This document shows positions 20,207 through 32,214 of a DNA stretch of 64,000 nucleotides, one piece after another. The notes under the pieces are model-generated. The model was not told the DNA's origin, made no database searches, and saw only the letters and a list, made by a program, of their open reading frames with translations. The translations under genes and the position numbers were made by a program. This DNA is from Oscheius dolichura (lineage: Eukaryota; Nematoda; Chromadorea; Rhabditida; Rhabditidae). The stretch lies in assembly GCA_932521035.1 (NCBI GenBank), contig OW051496.1:3410001-3474000 (forward strand). Reading direction: 5' to 3'. Each line of letters begins with the position of its first letter. The first letter of the stretch is position 1.

Positions 20207-21832
20207 CCGTACTTCCTCTATTTAGTGGTCACAGCTCGCCGAGGCCAACACCTCAAAGGTCTAAAATGACTAAAATGGTCCCGCGGCGACCACGTGCCAG
20301 TTTTTCATAAATACGTTTCTAGACATTTTCACATGTTTTTGATGTTTTATTCGGTCTTATCGACCCCAAATTACCATAAAACAAAAGAGAAAACATAAAA
20401 TAACGCAGATTTGAAGCGTAATGGAATATCAGTGAATTTTTGTTCCGAAATAACCCAAAAATAAGTTTTTCCCATGATATTCTTCCGTTTATAACTTAAA
20501 ATGCTCCCCATAACAAGACTATTTGATTGCAGTAAAAATGAAAAAGATCGGATGTCACAGTTTTGAGAAAGAAATTGTCAATTTTTCAAAAAATCGACGT
20601 TGGATGGAAACGGTTGTAAACAGTGGACAAACAGCGTTTTTTGTATTGAAGATTACGATTTTAACTTTGTAGCATCAAACACTTCTTATCCAGACATACG
20701 CTTTCGGAGTTCTTGGGCTTATTCGATGCAGAAATAAATGGAGATTCTACAGCAATTTTGTCACCAAAATCTGTTCGCATTTTGATAGTGAAAAACACAA
20801 AAAACTAATTATCTTTGCTGCGCTACATTTGTAGGAACCAAAAAAATTGCTACCAATTCTTTCGAACATGCTGAATCGAATGTAATTTACAGAAAAAGCT
20901 GAAATTGTGTGGTTTTCGAATGTTTGATGCTACAAAGTTGTTCTTCCCGTAGAGCAAAAATTGCGCGGGTCCCGGCGCGATCACTGTTGCGTTGACCTCT
21001 CTCTTCAGCCGTGCGATGCGGGCAACTCAAAGGTCTAAAATGGCTAAAATGGTCCCGCAGCGGCCACATGCCAGTTTTTAATATATACGTTTCTACTCAT
21101 TTTCATGTGTTTTGGATGTGTTATTCGGTTTTATCGACCCCAAATTACTACAAAATAAAAGAGAAAAACGTAAAATAACGCCGAATTAAGAAGATATGAA
21201 TTATCAGCGAATTTTATTCTGGAAATCCCCTTTTGAGAGCAAAATAAGATTTTTGACGAGATACATGTCAGCTTTGGTGTCAAAATGCTGCTCTCAATGT
21301 GATTAGTACATTGCAGTAAAAATCAGACAGATATGTCAGCATCACGAGAGAAAAATTCTTGAAAATCGCAGACGAATTTTGGTTGCGCACATTACGGGCT
21401 TGTAAACATCGCCCCGGTCAAAAATATGCAAGAAATACCTTGCGTCGATGAAAACTATGGGCACCTCATTATTTTCTGGTATTTTTATGCTTAAAATATC
21501 CAGAAGAATGAGGTCTATTCCGCATAATTCTTTGGAGACATGACGTGATCTCTTTGATATAAAAAGGTTGAATAAATAGCTTTTCTTTGCAACCAGACAT
21601 AGACGTAAGCCCAAAGAATTATGCGGAATGGAGTTGACCATATTGGATCTTTTGCAAGTATCAGAAAACTATGAAAATGTCTAGATTTTTCAGTTTCATC
21701 GACGCAAGGTTCAATAGTTAATTTAAATTTTCAAGCGGCGGGAAAACTGTGGTGCCCGCTTTTGTTCTACGGCGGCGAGCTGTGTGGTTGAACAATAAAC
21801 GCCCCGGGGCGCCAAATAGAGGAAGTACGGTA
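20205..21832. mobile_element. 1.6-kb TIR element, non-autonomous
   Basis: The ends are exact inverted repeats, CCGTACTTCCTCTATTT at 20207 and its complement ending at 21830, with TA outside on both sides. Inside is a direct repeat of about 175 bp (about 20250-20425 and 21010-21195) sharing AAGGTCTAAAATG and TTATCGACCCCAAATTAC. No transposase frame is visible. A degenerate relative lies at 15290-16525. Superfamily uncertain; the TA flank would fit Tc1/mariner-like elements. Confidence 0.7.
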
Positions 21833-22462
21833 TTTTTTCAACATTTTTAGATGTTTGGGTCTGCAGGTTTCTTTTTTAGTAGTCTATAATGTAGTGTTCT
21901 TGAATGGTTATTGCCATACATAGCTGAAATCCAGTAGTTTATCATTTAGCACAACAATGTGAGATTTCTTTTTGTTTTGTCTTTGCAATATATTCAACTT
22001 TCACCGGAAAAAAGTATTCGAGGGATGACAAAAAGTATACTTGTTATCTGTATACATGCTGTCTATTTTTGCAACAATTTACAAATTAGAACAAATCTTT
22101 GCTTCACTGTTTGCATCTTTGTTTCGGCTTGTTTTTTCTTTTTTCCTTCTTTGCTACTTTCCTTTTAGCTGTACTGCAATTAAATACTCGTTTTTCTGTT
22201 GCTTTGTGCTTCCAAAATATGTAGCAACAACAGTTTATTTCTTCTTGCTTATTGAGAAACCAGCAGAGAATGGAGAAAGTTTCACTTTTGATATTTCAGC
22301 GCTTTCCCAAAAAACAGTAGAAACGTTTTCAACCACACGAGATCGAGCTTCCTTTGATGTTGTTCTGCTCTTCTTTCTTTGCTTTCTGCTGTTTCTTCAT
22401 TCATTACTCCTATTCATTTTTTATATTATTTTACCAATTCCAAACATTAGATTGTTTTCAGA

Positions 22463-23193
22463 ATGTTCCGAGTGTTAGTTAGGCATACCTTCAAAAATCG
22501 CTCGTTGCGTTCTTCATCTAGCGCCTCATCAACAGAGCAGCCATGGAAGGATCCTTGGAAACATGCTGTTTCAAAACAAAGTAAGTGTTGTAGTTTATTT
22601 GTTTTGTTATTTTACATTAGTAATTACTACTTTATTTTTTTAGATGAAACATATACTGATGTAGAAGAGCTCAAAATAGATTGGAAGTATGTAGAACGTT
22701 TGATGCCTATTGAAACTATTCCTAAGGTGCCACATCATGAAAAATATCCAACGCCTAGTGGATGGCAGCCTCCAAGAAGTAATTTTAATTATGTTTTAAT
22801 TAATTTTTCCTTAGCACTTGCTGGAGAGCTTCCATATTTTGTTGAGCGACGTCGTGATCATTTGTTTCCATTATATTTAGAAAGAAGAAGGTTAGTTGTT
22901 ATATTTGATGCTTACAAATAATTTCAGAGATCAATTAGATGAAAAAACAATAGATTTTGAATATGTTGAGCTGATAAATATTAGAAATATTGATGGTGAT
23001 GTATTTGTAGGTTACTTTATTTCTACCTTACACTTTCTAATTTTAGGCATTTGATACTGATCTTCGCCAATATCTTGAAAAGCGTTTAGGACAGAAAGTA
23101 GCTTCGCATGTTGATGAGCTAAAAGGACGGGTCAAAGTCAAGGGTGCTCAACGATCGGATATCGAAGCTTTCCTTCTAGAGAAAGGATTTTAA
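22463..23193 (+). CDS. mrpl-49: mitochondrial ribosomal protein mL49
   Basis: Five exons, 22463-22580, 22644-22778, 22815-22890, 22928-23006 and 23047-23193, give 184 residues. The C-terminal half has the family pattern: ELPYFVERRRDHLFPLYLERR, then IRNIDGDVF and KGRVKVKGAQRSDIEAFLLE followed by KGF. The basic, Ser-rich N-terminus ([20 protein letters not shown]) fits a mitochondrial targeting peptide. The product is a component of the large mitoribosomal subunit. TTTTCAG at 22455-22461, two bases before the ATG, is a likely spliced-leader site. The gene is more AT-rich than HAO or PP1. Confidence 0.88.
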
Positions 23194-23300
23194 TATCTTG
23201 TTATTTATTATTGTTTGATAGAATTTTTCAATAGTAAACCGTCGTTTCTTCAAATTCACCAACGAAATAATTTAATTTCATCAATCATTGTGTTTCTTCT

Positions 23301-23590
23301 TTGATTGCCCAGATTCTCAATAGACTGGACGTCGTAGAAGATGGTTTTAGCGATATGGAGGATATTTTCAAAGAGGTTTGTTTTTGAACATAGTTTTTTT
23401 TTTCTAGAAATACATTGATTTGCTGAAAAAAAATAAAGATAAAGCCAGAAATTCACTAATTTTATTGTTCTCTTGTTGATTTCATGTGAATTTCTATCAG
23501 TGTAACCATATTTGCAATCGAAACAACAAAGACTAGTTTACTTCTTTTATTTTCGCAGATTTTGAGCGTATTGAAAGCTTTTATTTCAGG
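23301..23590 (+). other. exon-like segments between mL49 and DTD
   Basis: After a CCCAG acceptor, about 23311-23373 reads ILNRLDVVEDGFSDMEDIFK and E before a GTTTGT donor. After TTTTCGCAG, about 23560-23590 reads ILSVLKAFIS. They join in phase 0 and look like coding exons of a small helical protein, but I find no start codon and no family. They could be 5' exons of a DTD isoform or a separate short gene. Confidence 0.3.
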
Positions 23591-23606
23591 TAATTCTAGA
23601 AGAAAT

Positions 23607-24181
23607 ATGAGAGCTGTGATACAACGGGTAACACAAGCTTCAGTGACAGTAGGAGAAGAAATTGTAAGTTTTATTATATTCATTCTTGTGTATTTGTTGT
23701 TTTTTTAGGTTGGTTCTATAGGACGAGGTCTTTGTGTGCTTGTTGGATTCCATGAAGAGGATAACGCCACCGATATGGAATACGTCGTCCGAAAGATCTT
23801 GAATGCTCGCCTTTTCGAGAGCGAAGCCAAGAAATGGGATAAATCTGTCCGTGACTTGGATCTTCAGGTTCTTTCCGTCAGCCAATTTACACTTTATGGC
23901 ATATTCAAGGTTTGTTTTTAATTTTCTGAAAACTTTTTTTAATTTCAGGGTAATAAATTAGACTTTCATCGTTCTATGGCCAATGCAAAAGCCACCGAAT
24001 TTTACCAAGATTTTTTACAACGACTAAAGAAAGAATATAAGCCGGATAAAATAGAAGTAAGTTGTCTATTTATTCTAATATTAGAAAATTCTTTCAGGAT
24101 GGCAGATTCGGTGCAATGATGAGTGTCAACATCGTTAACGATGGCCCTGTAACCATCACCGTCGACAGCAAAGACAGATAA
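23607..24181 (+). CDS. dtd-1: D-aminoacyl-tRNA deacylase
   Basis: Four exons, 23607-23663, 23709-23909, 23949-24056 and 24098-24181, give 149 residues, the usual length for DTD. The start [19 protein letters not shown], the SQFTL motif and the NDGPVT motif (family NxGPVT) are all present. These two motifs form the cross-subunit active site of the homodimer that cleaves D-amino acids, and glycine mischarged on tRNA-Ala, from tRNA. Cytosolic quality control of translation. A TTATTTCAG ends 17 bases before the ATG, so trans-splicing, possibly as part of an operon with mL49 413 bp upstream, is possible. Confidence 0.92.
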
Positions 24182-24637
24182 CAACTTATTTTACCTTCGT
24201 TTGTTTTGTTTTTGTTATTTAATTAATATTTTTTTTCCTTTTATTTACTTTCATGTAGTTTTTTGCAAAGACATCCTGTTCTCGAAAGAAAAACAATTTT
24301 CCCTCTTGGCCAAAGAGTCGACCTGCCGTCAAAGGTTGCACTAACGGCGATTGTTAGACTCCGCTAGAACCTGAAAATACTCTCAATCATACTTCTACTG
24401 AAGAGCGAGACTACTAGCGCCTCTGTCTTATGGCAACCGTGAAATAAAGCTACCCGTATAGTAACGACACTACCAATAACTGAAATTAGAGAAAGACGCA
24501 CATTTTTATAATACACCAGCGCAGCGCCCAAAACAACTCCCACCCCCTTGTTCCTTACCACACATTTTGATCACAGTTCTTCACTCTGTGTCAGTCTAGA
24601 ATAACAAGAACGACCCCAACCTTATCATTCTGTTACA
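24182..24637. other. intergenic, nothing recognised
   Basis: This gap between DTD and the hydroxy-acid oxidase shows no repeat, RNA gene or exon. It ends in the short 5' leader of the oxidase gene. Confidence 0.5.
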
Positions 24638-24847
24638 ATGCCGCCTTCCCAACTGTTAACCGTCGCCGATTACGAAAAGGAAGCTAATGATCTACTTCCG
24701 AGGTTCAGGTTCCTTCTATTTTTATTTTTAGAATATTCCATAAACTGTATTAATGAATTCCAGGCTAGTTCGAGATTATTACAATGCTGGAGCGGAGGAA
24801 GAAAAGACATTGGCACGAAATCGTAGCGCCTTTGATAGGTACGCTCA

Positions 24848-24895
<48 letters not shown>

Positions 24896-26502
24896 CAATT
24901 TTAAAGGACTAAAAATTACGGTATTTCAGCTATTTGATTCGACCGCGCTGCTTCCGTGATGTTCGAGAAATCCACACCAAACTGACATTTTTCGGAAAAG
25001 AGCGACCATTTCCCATAGCTGTCGCTCCGTCCGCTTTCCACAAGATGGCAAACCACGACGGGGAATTGAATACCGCCAGAGGTAGGATTTAAAAGAAGAA
25101 GAAAGTCCCGGGGTTTAGGAGCGGCCGCGGCGGGAACATTCATGATAGCCAGCTCATTGGGAACGGTTCAATTGGAAGACGTCGCGAAGGAAATGATCAG
25201 CAAAGGAGGAGAACTCTGGTTCCAGGTCTTGAGAGACGCGTAGTCGGTCCTTGAAATAACATTTTGTAGCTGTATGTTTATAAAGAGAGGTCCACAACGG
25301 AAGCACTGATTGAAAGAGCAGAGAAGGCCGGCTGCAAAACTCTGGTTGTAACCGGTACGGATTCCCTTCTCCCGCACCCGTAAAATCTCGGCAAGAGGAA
25401 GCAATGGAGTTTTGGCGCCGCTAAATACCAGCGCGCGCAGCTTTAGCTGTGAACGCGCGTGTTCCGCACGCCCTTTATTCAAGGGCGCGCTGCTGCCCCA
25501 ATCCTTCCAGCTGCCGAGATTTTACGGGTACGGCGGCTCGTCAGTCTTGCTTATTGATTAGCGGATTTTTCAGTAGATACTCCGGTTCTCGGCCGCCGTT
25601 TAAAAGATCTTCGAAATGCTTTCAACCTTCCACCCGGTTTAGAGTAAACAACACACTAAAAAGTACCTTACTTCCTCTTTAGAATCGCCAATTTCAATTC
25701 ATACGAACACGCAAAAATGCCCAAAGTCCATGGCGGCTCCTCTGGTCTGATGGAGTACGTCTCTACTCAAATAGAGAGCAAACTGGACTGGGCTTTGATT
25801 CGCTGGATAAAGAAGTGAGTCTGCCATTTTTCTACCAGGTGAACAAGGGTTACAGTAAGACGACGCTCCCTCTGGTAGTCAAAGGAGTAATGAGGAGGGA
25901 AGACGCCATGGAAGCCGTAGCTCATGGGGTAGACGGTATCTTGGTCTCTAATCACGGGGGAAGACAACTCGACTCGGCTCCCGCTACCGTAATCCATATT
26001 TAATGTAGAGAGAATACGGTAGATTACAGATTGAAGTACTCTCGGAAGTGGTCAAAGCCGTTGGAGGGAAATGCCCGGTAAGTTGGCAGACGATGGGGAT
26101 GGGGCGTTTTTACAGGAATCGCGACATTTAGAATGGGAAAATAGCAAAAAAAAAAGAATTACTGTAGCCTTAAATAATTCATTTGAAACACGCAAAGAAA
26201 ATTAAGGTATTTCTCGACGGCGGGATAAGAAACGGTCGAGATGTCTTCAAGGCGATAGCCCTCGGCGCCGATTGTGTCTTCGTGGGGAGACCTGCTCTTT
26301 TTGGTCTCGCCGTGAAGGGAAAAGAAGGAGTAGAGGATGTTCTAAATATTCTGCAGCACGAATTCACCCATACAATGAGACTGGCAGGTGGAGAAGAGGA
26401 AAAGTTCGGCTAAAGGGCCAAGTTTCAGGAATGAGGACGATTGAAGAGATGAGAAACTGTGACAAGCTGATAGTTCATGAGAGCTACTACTCGAAGATAT
26501 GA
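24638..26502 (+). CDS. (S)-2-hydroxy-acid oxidase (glycolate oxidase type)
   Basis: Eleven exons, 24638-24702, 24764-24838, 24930-25081, 25119-25225, 25270-25354, 25574-25643, 25683-25814, 25856-25988, 26030-26077, 26207-26387 and 26429-26502, give 373 residues, the normal family length. Family landmarks are [39 protein letters not shown], the catalytic SNHGGRQLD (histidine base and substrate-binding arginine) and the FMN-phosphate loop [20 protein letters not shown] with VFVGRP. It oxidises 2-hydroxy acids such as glycolate with FMN, producing H2O2, usually in peroxisomes; it ends YSKI, close to a peroxisomal SKI/SKL-type signal. Intron 2 contains a 39-base G run. Confidence 0.9.
24855..24893. 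repeat. G39 homopolymer in an intron
   Basis: Thirty-nine consecutive G residues in intron 2 of the hydroxy-acid oxidase gene (24839-24929). In the transcript this could form stacked G-quadruplexes close to a 3' splice site. Length is likely variable or imprecisely assembled. Confidence 0.9.
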
Positions 26503-26810
26503 AGGAGGAGAGATATACTTTTTTTTATTTAGTAAAATAATAAATAAAGAGGAATGTCATGTGGCTGGTGGTTGTAGAGGGGAAGATCGGACAGTTTCAC
26601 AGAACTGGGGAGGGGGAAAACCAGGGAAAAGGGTTCTAGACGGATCAATGGAGGTATTGTAAAGAAGAGTCTTTTTATACGAAAAAATGGGTTTCTGGGA
26701 CAAAAATTGGCTTTCTATGGCAGAAACTTGGTGTTCTAGGTTTTCTACGACCAGAGAAGAGGGGTAACCACGCCTTCTAGAGGGGTCTACACTGTATTTA
26801 TATTTTTCTT

Positions 26811-29125
26811 CTACTTTGAATTCGTATAAGACTGTGTCGAGTGCCGCTTCGACAAGAGACTGCTGCGTTCCGTCATCTGAGACTGCTTTCTACTCTAAAA
26901 TTTTCTTTCTTTCTATTGAAACCGTATCAAACGTACCGTAGAGACTTTTTCATCCAGATCGTGGACTATTTCACAGACGGACTTTGCAGCGGTCTCCGGG
27001 AGATATCTAGAAGAAGTTAGCGACTCGGATTTCTCAGATTAGCTCACTTGTATAGGAAGACAACAAATAGCGGATGTATAACCAATAAAAATATATAGAA
27101 TCCGGGAGGGAACCAAGCATTTAGGATGGGATAAGGGGCCAAGATTGGGAAAGAGGCGAAGAACGAAATGAAGAAGGTGATCTGGAAGACAGTCATTGAG
27201 ACACACAGGCGCTTGCCGTAAAGAAAAGGGGAAATCTAACCTGAGCTGCTGAAACTCGAGCAGCCGGAGGGAACAGCTCCGTGATCAGTAGACCGGACAG
27301 TGCCTGGACACCGGTGGCGTTGATCAGCTCGGAGAGGACTTCATTCAGGGTGGCTGGAAGATGAGGGAAAACATTCTATCTCCCTAAAATATTGAGCCCT
27401 ACCTAGCCATACGGTAACACGGGTTGGCGCTGAAAAATAGACAATACAGTAGGCAACAACCAGCGAGATAACTTTTGAATACCTAGGGATTTCTTTTCTT
27501 CTTTTTCGGACAGCTACTTACGTAAGGAAAAAGGCTACAAAATAGACGAATCGTCTACCAAATCGATCTATCAAAAAAGTTCCCAGGAATCGCAATGGGC
27601 CGAAGACGAGATGAATGAAGAAGTTCATTTGCATCGACTGCTCCACGGTCAGTCCGAGCTGGGTGTGGATTGTCACGGTGTACATTGTCTCCGGGGCGGC
27701 GGGGGACAGGCTGTGGAGGTTGAAGAGAATGGCGACGATGATGAGAAGGGCCAGACGGAGGGACGGGTCAGTCAGCAGTTCGCGGGGAGAGATCTTCTCC
27801 TGGACGAAGAGGTGGACCTCGTTGCGACACTCGAGGAGGACCCTGTCTGGAAAGGGGAACAAGGTTTAGACAAGGGAGACCATTAGTGAAAATTACCGGC
27901 GTCTTCTTCCTCGACTCCCTGGTAGAAACGGATAGACCGGCGAGCTTCGTCTTCCCTTCCACGGGCCACTAACCATCTAGGCGACTCGGGAAGGAATACG
28001 GTAGTTAGAAAGCAGGCAATGGACCTGGAACGAATATATTATTACCGAAATCCTTTTATAAAATTTTTGAAATACCGCAATTTCAATAATAAAAACGGCC
28101 CTCTGTAAGCGCGCGCCATTCCACAGATTGGGAGACCCCAATTTTGTCCTTTATCTGTTTTCTTCTCATTTTTTTTACTCGAAAAGAAGAAGATATGAAT
28201 ATTCTACGAGGAAGGGCAATTTTACGCAAGTTTTACTTTTAGTTCCAAGGACTAATAGAATCCGTTTTTTTGCCATTCTTATCCTCCTTCCAATACAGAA
28301 AAAATAATCAAAAAAGACTTACAGAATAAGAGTAATAGCCGGAATCCATCCCCATTTGTCGTCGCTGCCCCAAACACTCGGCTTTCCCAAGTAGAACATG
28401 AGAAGGGAGCCGACCAGTGACACACACTGGTACAGAGTCACTACCAGACCTAAAATACCCATTTTTATAGGTTTCAGTAGCCTAAAATGGTTCGAACCTC
28501 TACAAGAATCCGGAGAACATTCGCTGAGGTAGATTAGTACGGTAATCATGTAAATTGGCATTTGCATCCCGATAAAAAATTGAGAAATTATGAAAAATTC
28601 GGCGAAACCAGTCAGCGCGGAGAGAAATTGACACAGACCAATGGTTAGACCCATACAAAATCTGAAATTCGAGTGTCAAAAATATAATGTGGTTCTGTAC
28701 CGGAAGTGAACTGTGATGAACTTCCTTCCTCGTTTATCCAGCTGAGGTAAAACAAAAATTATGGAGAGAGTGACTCCCAGAAAGACGAGGAAGGAGATCA
28801 GTGACGAGACGGAGGCCAGCCTGAAGGGGAAGATATCGTACTCCGTCGGGTAAAGACATCCGCGGGCTGTAAACAGTTCGTACATACCCTTTAGCCCCTG
28901 CCTGGATGCCGTAGTGCATGAATAGACTGTCATTGAACATTCTATTCAACGGCTTGGCCATAGTCCCGAATACCAAAATTTGAATTTCTGAATAAATTCC
29001 AAAAATGGCATAGAATCCAATAGCGAGGCACATATTCAGAGTCAGCCCTTTGCTAAACTGATCCGCTTAGAAAAAAAAAGAAAAAAAACTCGCCTTTTTC
29101 GAGGGTTATTTGGTGAAGAAACCAT
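26811..29125 (-). CDS. MFS transporter, sugar-porter-like
   Basis: Twelve exons, 29125-29094, 29052-28888, 28820-28701, 28661-28498, 28449-28323, 28024-27897, 27846-27522, 27482-27403, 27353-27241, 27181-27048, 27006-26937 and 26894-26811, give 513 residues with every phase agreeing. Sugar-porter signatures are LDKRGRKF after TM2, IYLSECSPDSCRG in the TM4 region, PESPRWL, LIDRFGRRFVY after TM8 and the C-terminal YLPETAAKSV. Multiple hydrophobic segments fit 12 TMs. Intron 1 is a 41-nt GC-AG intron. Substrate cannot be set: SLC2-like is favoured by PESPRWL, while residues that distinguish true glucose carriers are not clearly seen. Confidence 0.85.
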
Positions 29126-29683
29126 GTTTTCTATTGAGCACAATGGAATTTCCAAGGGGGAATTCTTTCCGAAAAGTTATCAGCACGGGTGGGAGAAGAG
29201 ATAAGCTCTGAGCGTCTGCCGTGCGCACCGCGAACTTGGCATTTTTATCTCTACTGCCCATTCAGAAGTCTTCGTTTTTTAAATATCTTTGTCAACTGCC
29301 CAAGAATGATCACTGAAGGCGAGAGACGACGATAATTTTCTCCTACGGGTCCCGACGTCGCGTCAAACGGTTTTCCAATGTAAAAAAAGAATGATAACTA
29401 TGAAGAAGCGAGGGCCAATTTCGTCTTTGGGCAACCTCTGGGCCAGTTGACTCTCAGTTATTTGATTTCTGACAGCTACAGGAGCCCGCGGACGACCAGG
29501 AAGGAACTGACGGAAGATGATCAACGTCGAGAAGCCAAATATAAAAAAGATTTCATTTTGAAAATAAAATGCCCGCGTCCATCTGGGCAGCATTTCCTCA
29601 GCAATTGCTCTCAATGTTCGTGCCTCTTCCAGATTCTTTGGATATCCTCCATGTTATGCCTTTATTTCCTACATGTATATAAT
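29126..29683. other. intergenic between MFS gene and kelch gene D
   Basis: This holds the presumed MFS promoter. An open minus-strand frame at 29363-29614 has no supporting splice sites or family resemblance and is left uncalled. Confidence 0.4.
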
Positions 29684-31327
29684 TTATTGATGCGGTAAAT
29701 AAAACGTCGAAAAAGGGAAATCTTTCTGAAATGTGTCAGCTAATGTTTGCGGAATAAGGACAGTAGAAAGAGATGTGCTTTGTTCCGGAAGTGATGGTCC
29801 AGCTCGCCAAAATGCTCCATCAAATCGTTGTACTCGATTGGAAGCTGTATCGCTGTGGCTGCGTCCTCCAAGAGCAAAGATTTGATTGTCGAGATTTAGT
29901 GCCGCGAGCCATACATAACTGCAGCTGTTTGTTTCCTTCCATTTCGCCTTCTCCTCCAGAGAGTCCAGTTCCAGAATGGAGGGAGAATTCTCCGGGTTCT
30001 CATGCCCTCTCAAGACAATCAGTTTGTCTCCATAAGTGACAAGAGAATGACCAAAAAGTGGTGTAGGCATGTCGCTGAGCTCGGTCCAGACGCCGCTCAT
30101 CGGATCAAAGCATTCCACGTTTTGTAAAATCTTCCTATCGCTGGATTTTCCTCCACAAATGATTATTTTATCCTTCCAAACTGTTGCCGCCGCATTGTAG
30201 CGAGGATATTTCATTTGTCTGAAAACTTGGAATATAAAAAATATTGGAAAATGTTCAGCTTACGGCATAATGGCCCATTTGTTCACCTTCGGCTCGTATC
30301 GTTCCACGCTGTTTAGATATTTTAAATCTTCCTTTCGTCGTCCTCCCAAGACCCAGATGAACCCGTTCCACACCAAAGTATTCGTAATTCCAGTGCGACC
30401 AATATGCATACTGGCCAACTGTATCCATTTTAGATTCTTGTCCAGTTTTTGTAGACATTGAGCATTCGAAGAGCTGCTAATTGTGTAGATCACCCGGTTG
30501 AGGCAGACTACACCGCCCCCAGGAGCCGTATCTTTGGGTAATTTCAGCTGTAACAGTATCCATTTGGATCTATCCTGGCTCAATACTGCCATCCCCCGAT
30601 TATCGGCTCCTATTCCCAGTACCAGAATCTAAAAAAGAAATTGATAGGAAGGAAAGAGACCGACTGTCTTCTTCTCCTTTTGCCATGAGAAGTTCTCCCG
30701 GTAAATGCGACTCAGCCGTGCCAATCCAGGCGAATTCGGTCCAAGAGTAAAGCCCCAGTTTTTTCTTTTGCTAGACTCGGCACAGCTCAGATTCGGCTCA
30801 CTTTCTGCTTTCTCCGGCTCACTTTCAAGATTCTTTTCACAATAGGAAGAAAGACTTCCTTCTGCAGAAGAGGCGAGATCGCTTGCAGGCACCGTTAGCG
30901 TGTTTTGTATCACCTCAACTGAAAATAAAGTGATGAAAATCAAGAAAAGTACGGAATTCTACTTTTTGAGGCAAGTTCTCCGAATTTCCTATCGAAGCGG
31001 TGTTGTAAATTGTTCAAATCTAGTCGGACTTGTTTTTGAGAAAAATTCAGCTTATTGACAGCTTCCAGAACTGAAAAAAGGTTCACTTAATTAAATCCCC
31101 CACTAATTCTCACCTTTGTCCAGTTTTTTATTGATATCCTCAGCAGATTTTCCTGAAAATCATCAAAAAAATGTCGGTTCAAATAACCCACCTGTCGTTT
31201 TTTGTCCCAATTCCTTCAATTTCTCGGTCAATTCGTTATTTTCCCTAGTTAATTTGTCAATTTCCGCTTGTTTTTCTTCTGCTATCGCCAGGGCTTCATA
31301 CATAGCTAATTTATCGTTCAAATCCAT
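29684..31327 (-). CDS. kelch gene D: coiled-coil plus divergent kelch protein
   Basis: Six exons, 31327-31192, 31152-31114, 31070-30963, 30918-30665, 30628-30264 and 30218-29684, give 478 residues. The N-terminus (MDLNDKLAMYEALAIAEEKQ, then TRENNELTEKLKELGQK) is strongly coiled-coil. A linker rich in Glu and Ser (ESEPEKAESEPNLSCAESSK) precedes the propeller. Several blades have lost the GG pair (IYTISSSS, LIVLRGHE), others keep it (IWVLGG, IIICGG, IFALGG). It is clearly older than the A/C/F group, but the coil ends at the same cumulative length (537 nt) as in gene A. One GAGATAAG GATA-type site lies just before the start. Confidence 0.83.
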
Positions 31328-31496
31328 TATTTAGCTAATAAAATAAGTAAGAGATAAGAAAAAGAGACGAGAAAAGTGGGAAGAATTGACAGCCGGGTGA
31401 GAAATTCGATGAGAAAAGTAGCGGCAGCGGCGATAACGTTCAATAAAAATGGTCACTGGCGAAAGGTCAATTCGAGAAGAAGAGACAATTATATTT

Positions 31497-31897
31497 ATTG
31501 TCTATATTTTTGTAGATCAACAAAAACTTCTGGGATAACCACAGCAGTCAGGTCACTTGCTTGATTGTGAAGAGCCGGCCCCTGTCACCAAGATTTCCCG
31601 TCGAATATTTGAACCCGATTGAGTTCTGAATTCGGATGTTCCCTTCCTCCAATTACATATATTTCTTTGTCAATGGTTATTCCAGCAAACCACATACAAC
31701 GGTTGCTCGTTGCCCAATTTGAAGAAACCCGTCATTGTTTGGTCTCCATAAAGTATGTATAATTGCCCTTTCAGATAAAAGGCCCCTTGAGTGTTAGACG
31801 GCAGCTCCAGTGACAATCTGGCCCATGTGAATTTGTCCGAATTTAACATCATTGTCTCTTTACAATTGATTGCGGTCCCTCTGGCTACGAGCAAGAT
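31497..31897 (-). pseudogene. kelch pseudogene with internal deletion
   Basis: From 31897 it reads ILLVARGTAINCKETMMLNS through GQLYILYG and KLGNEQ, i.e. blade 1. It then jumps directly into the last blade in the wrong frame (PLYVVCWNNH, stop), deleting the blades between. In the correct frame of the last blade, a second lesion turns Arg/Gln context SWRQG into SW-stop. Two independent breaks make it a dead gene. It lies just upstream of gene D on the same strand, so the pair was once a tandem array. Confidence 0.75.
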
Positions 31898-32214
31898 CTG
31901 AAATCAAACATAAGCTCTTACGCTGACATGAAAGAGAGTCAACTGGGCAAGTCCAACTAGTGCTACCTTACCGTACGGTTCGGATCAGGGTATACCGGAC
32001 AGGCCAAAGATCTCCTTTGTGTTGATAGAGAGTGAAACTCACTGAACAGGCAGCTCAAAAGCAGGGAGAGGACACAGGTGTGGGTCTTGTCGCTTTGGAA
32101 TGGCTTTATTGACTGAAGAAGAAAAAAAACAGAAAGATAAAAAATTTCTTGAAATGGGAAATTCGGGCAAAAATGGGTTAAATGGAGGGAAAGATTTATT
32201 TGTTTAATAGGGGA

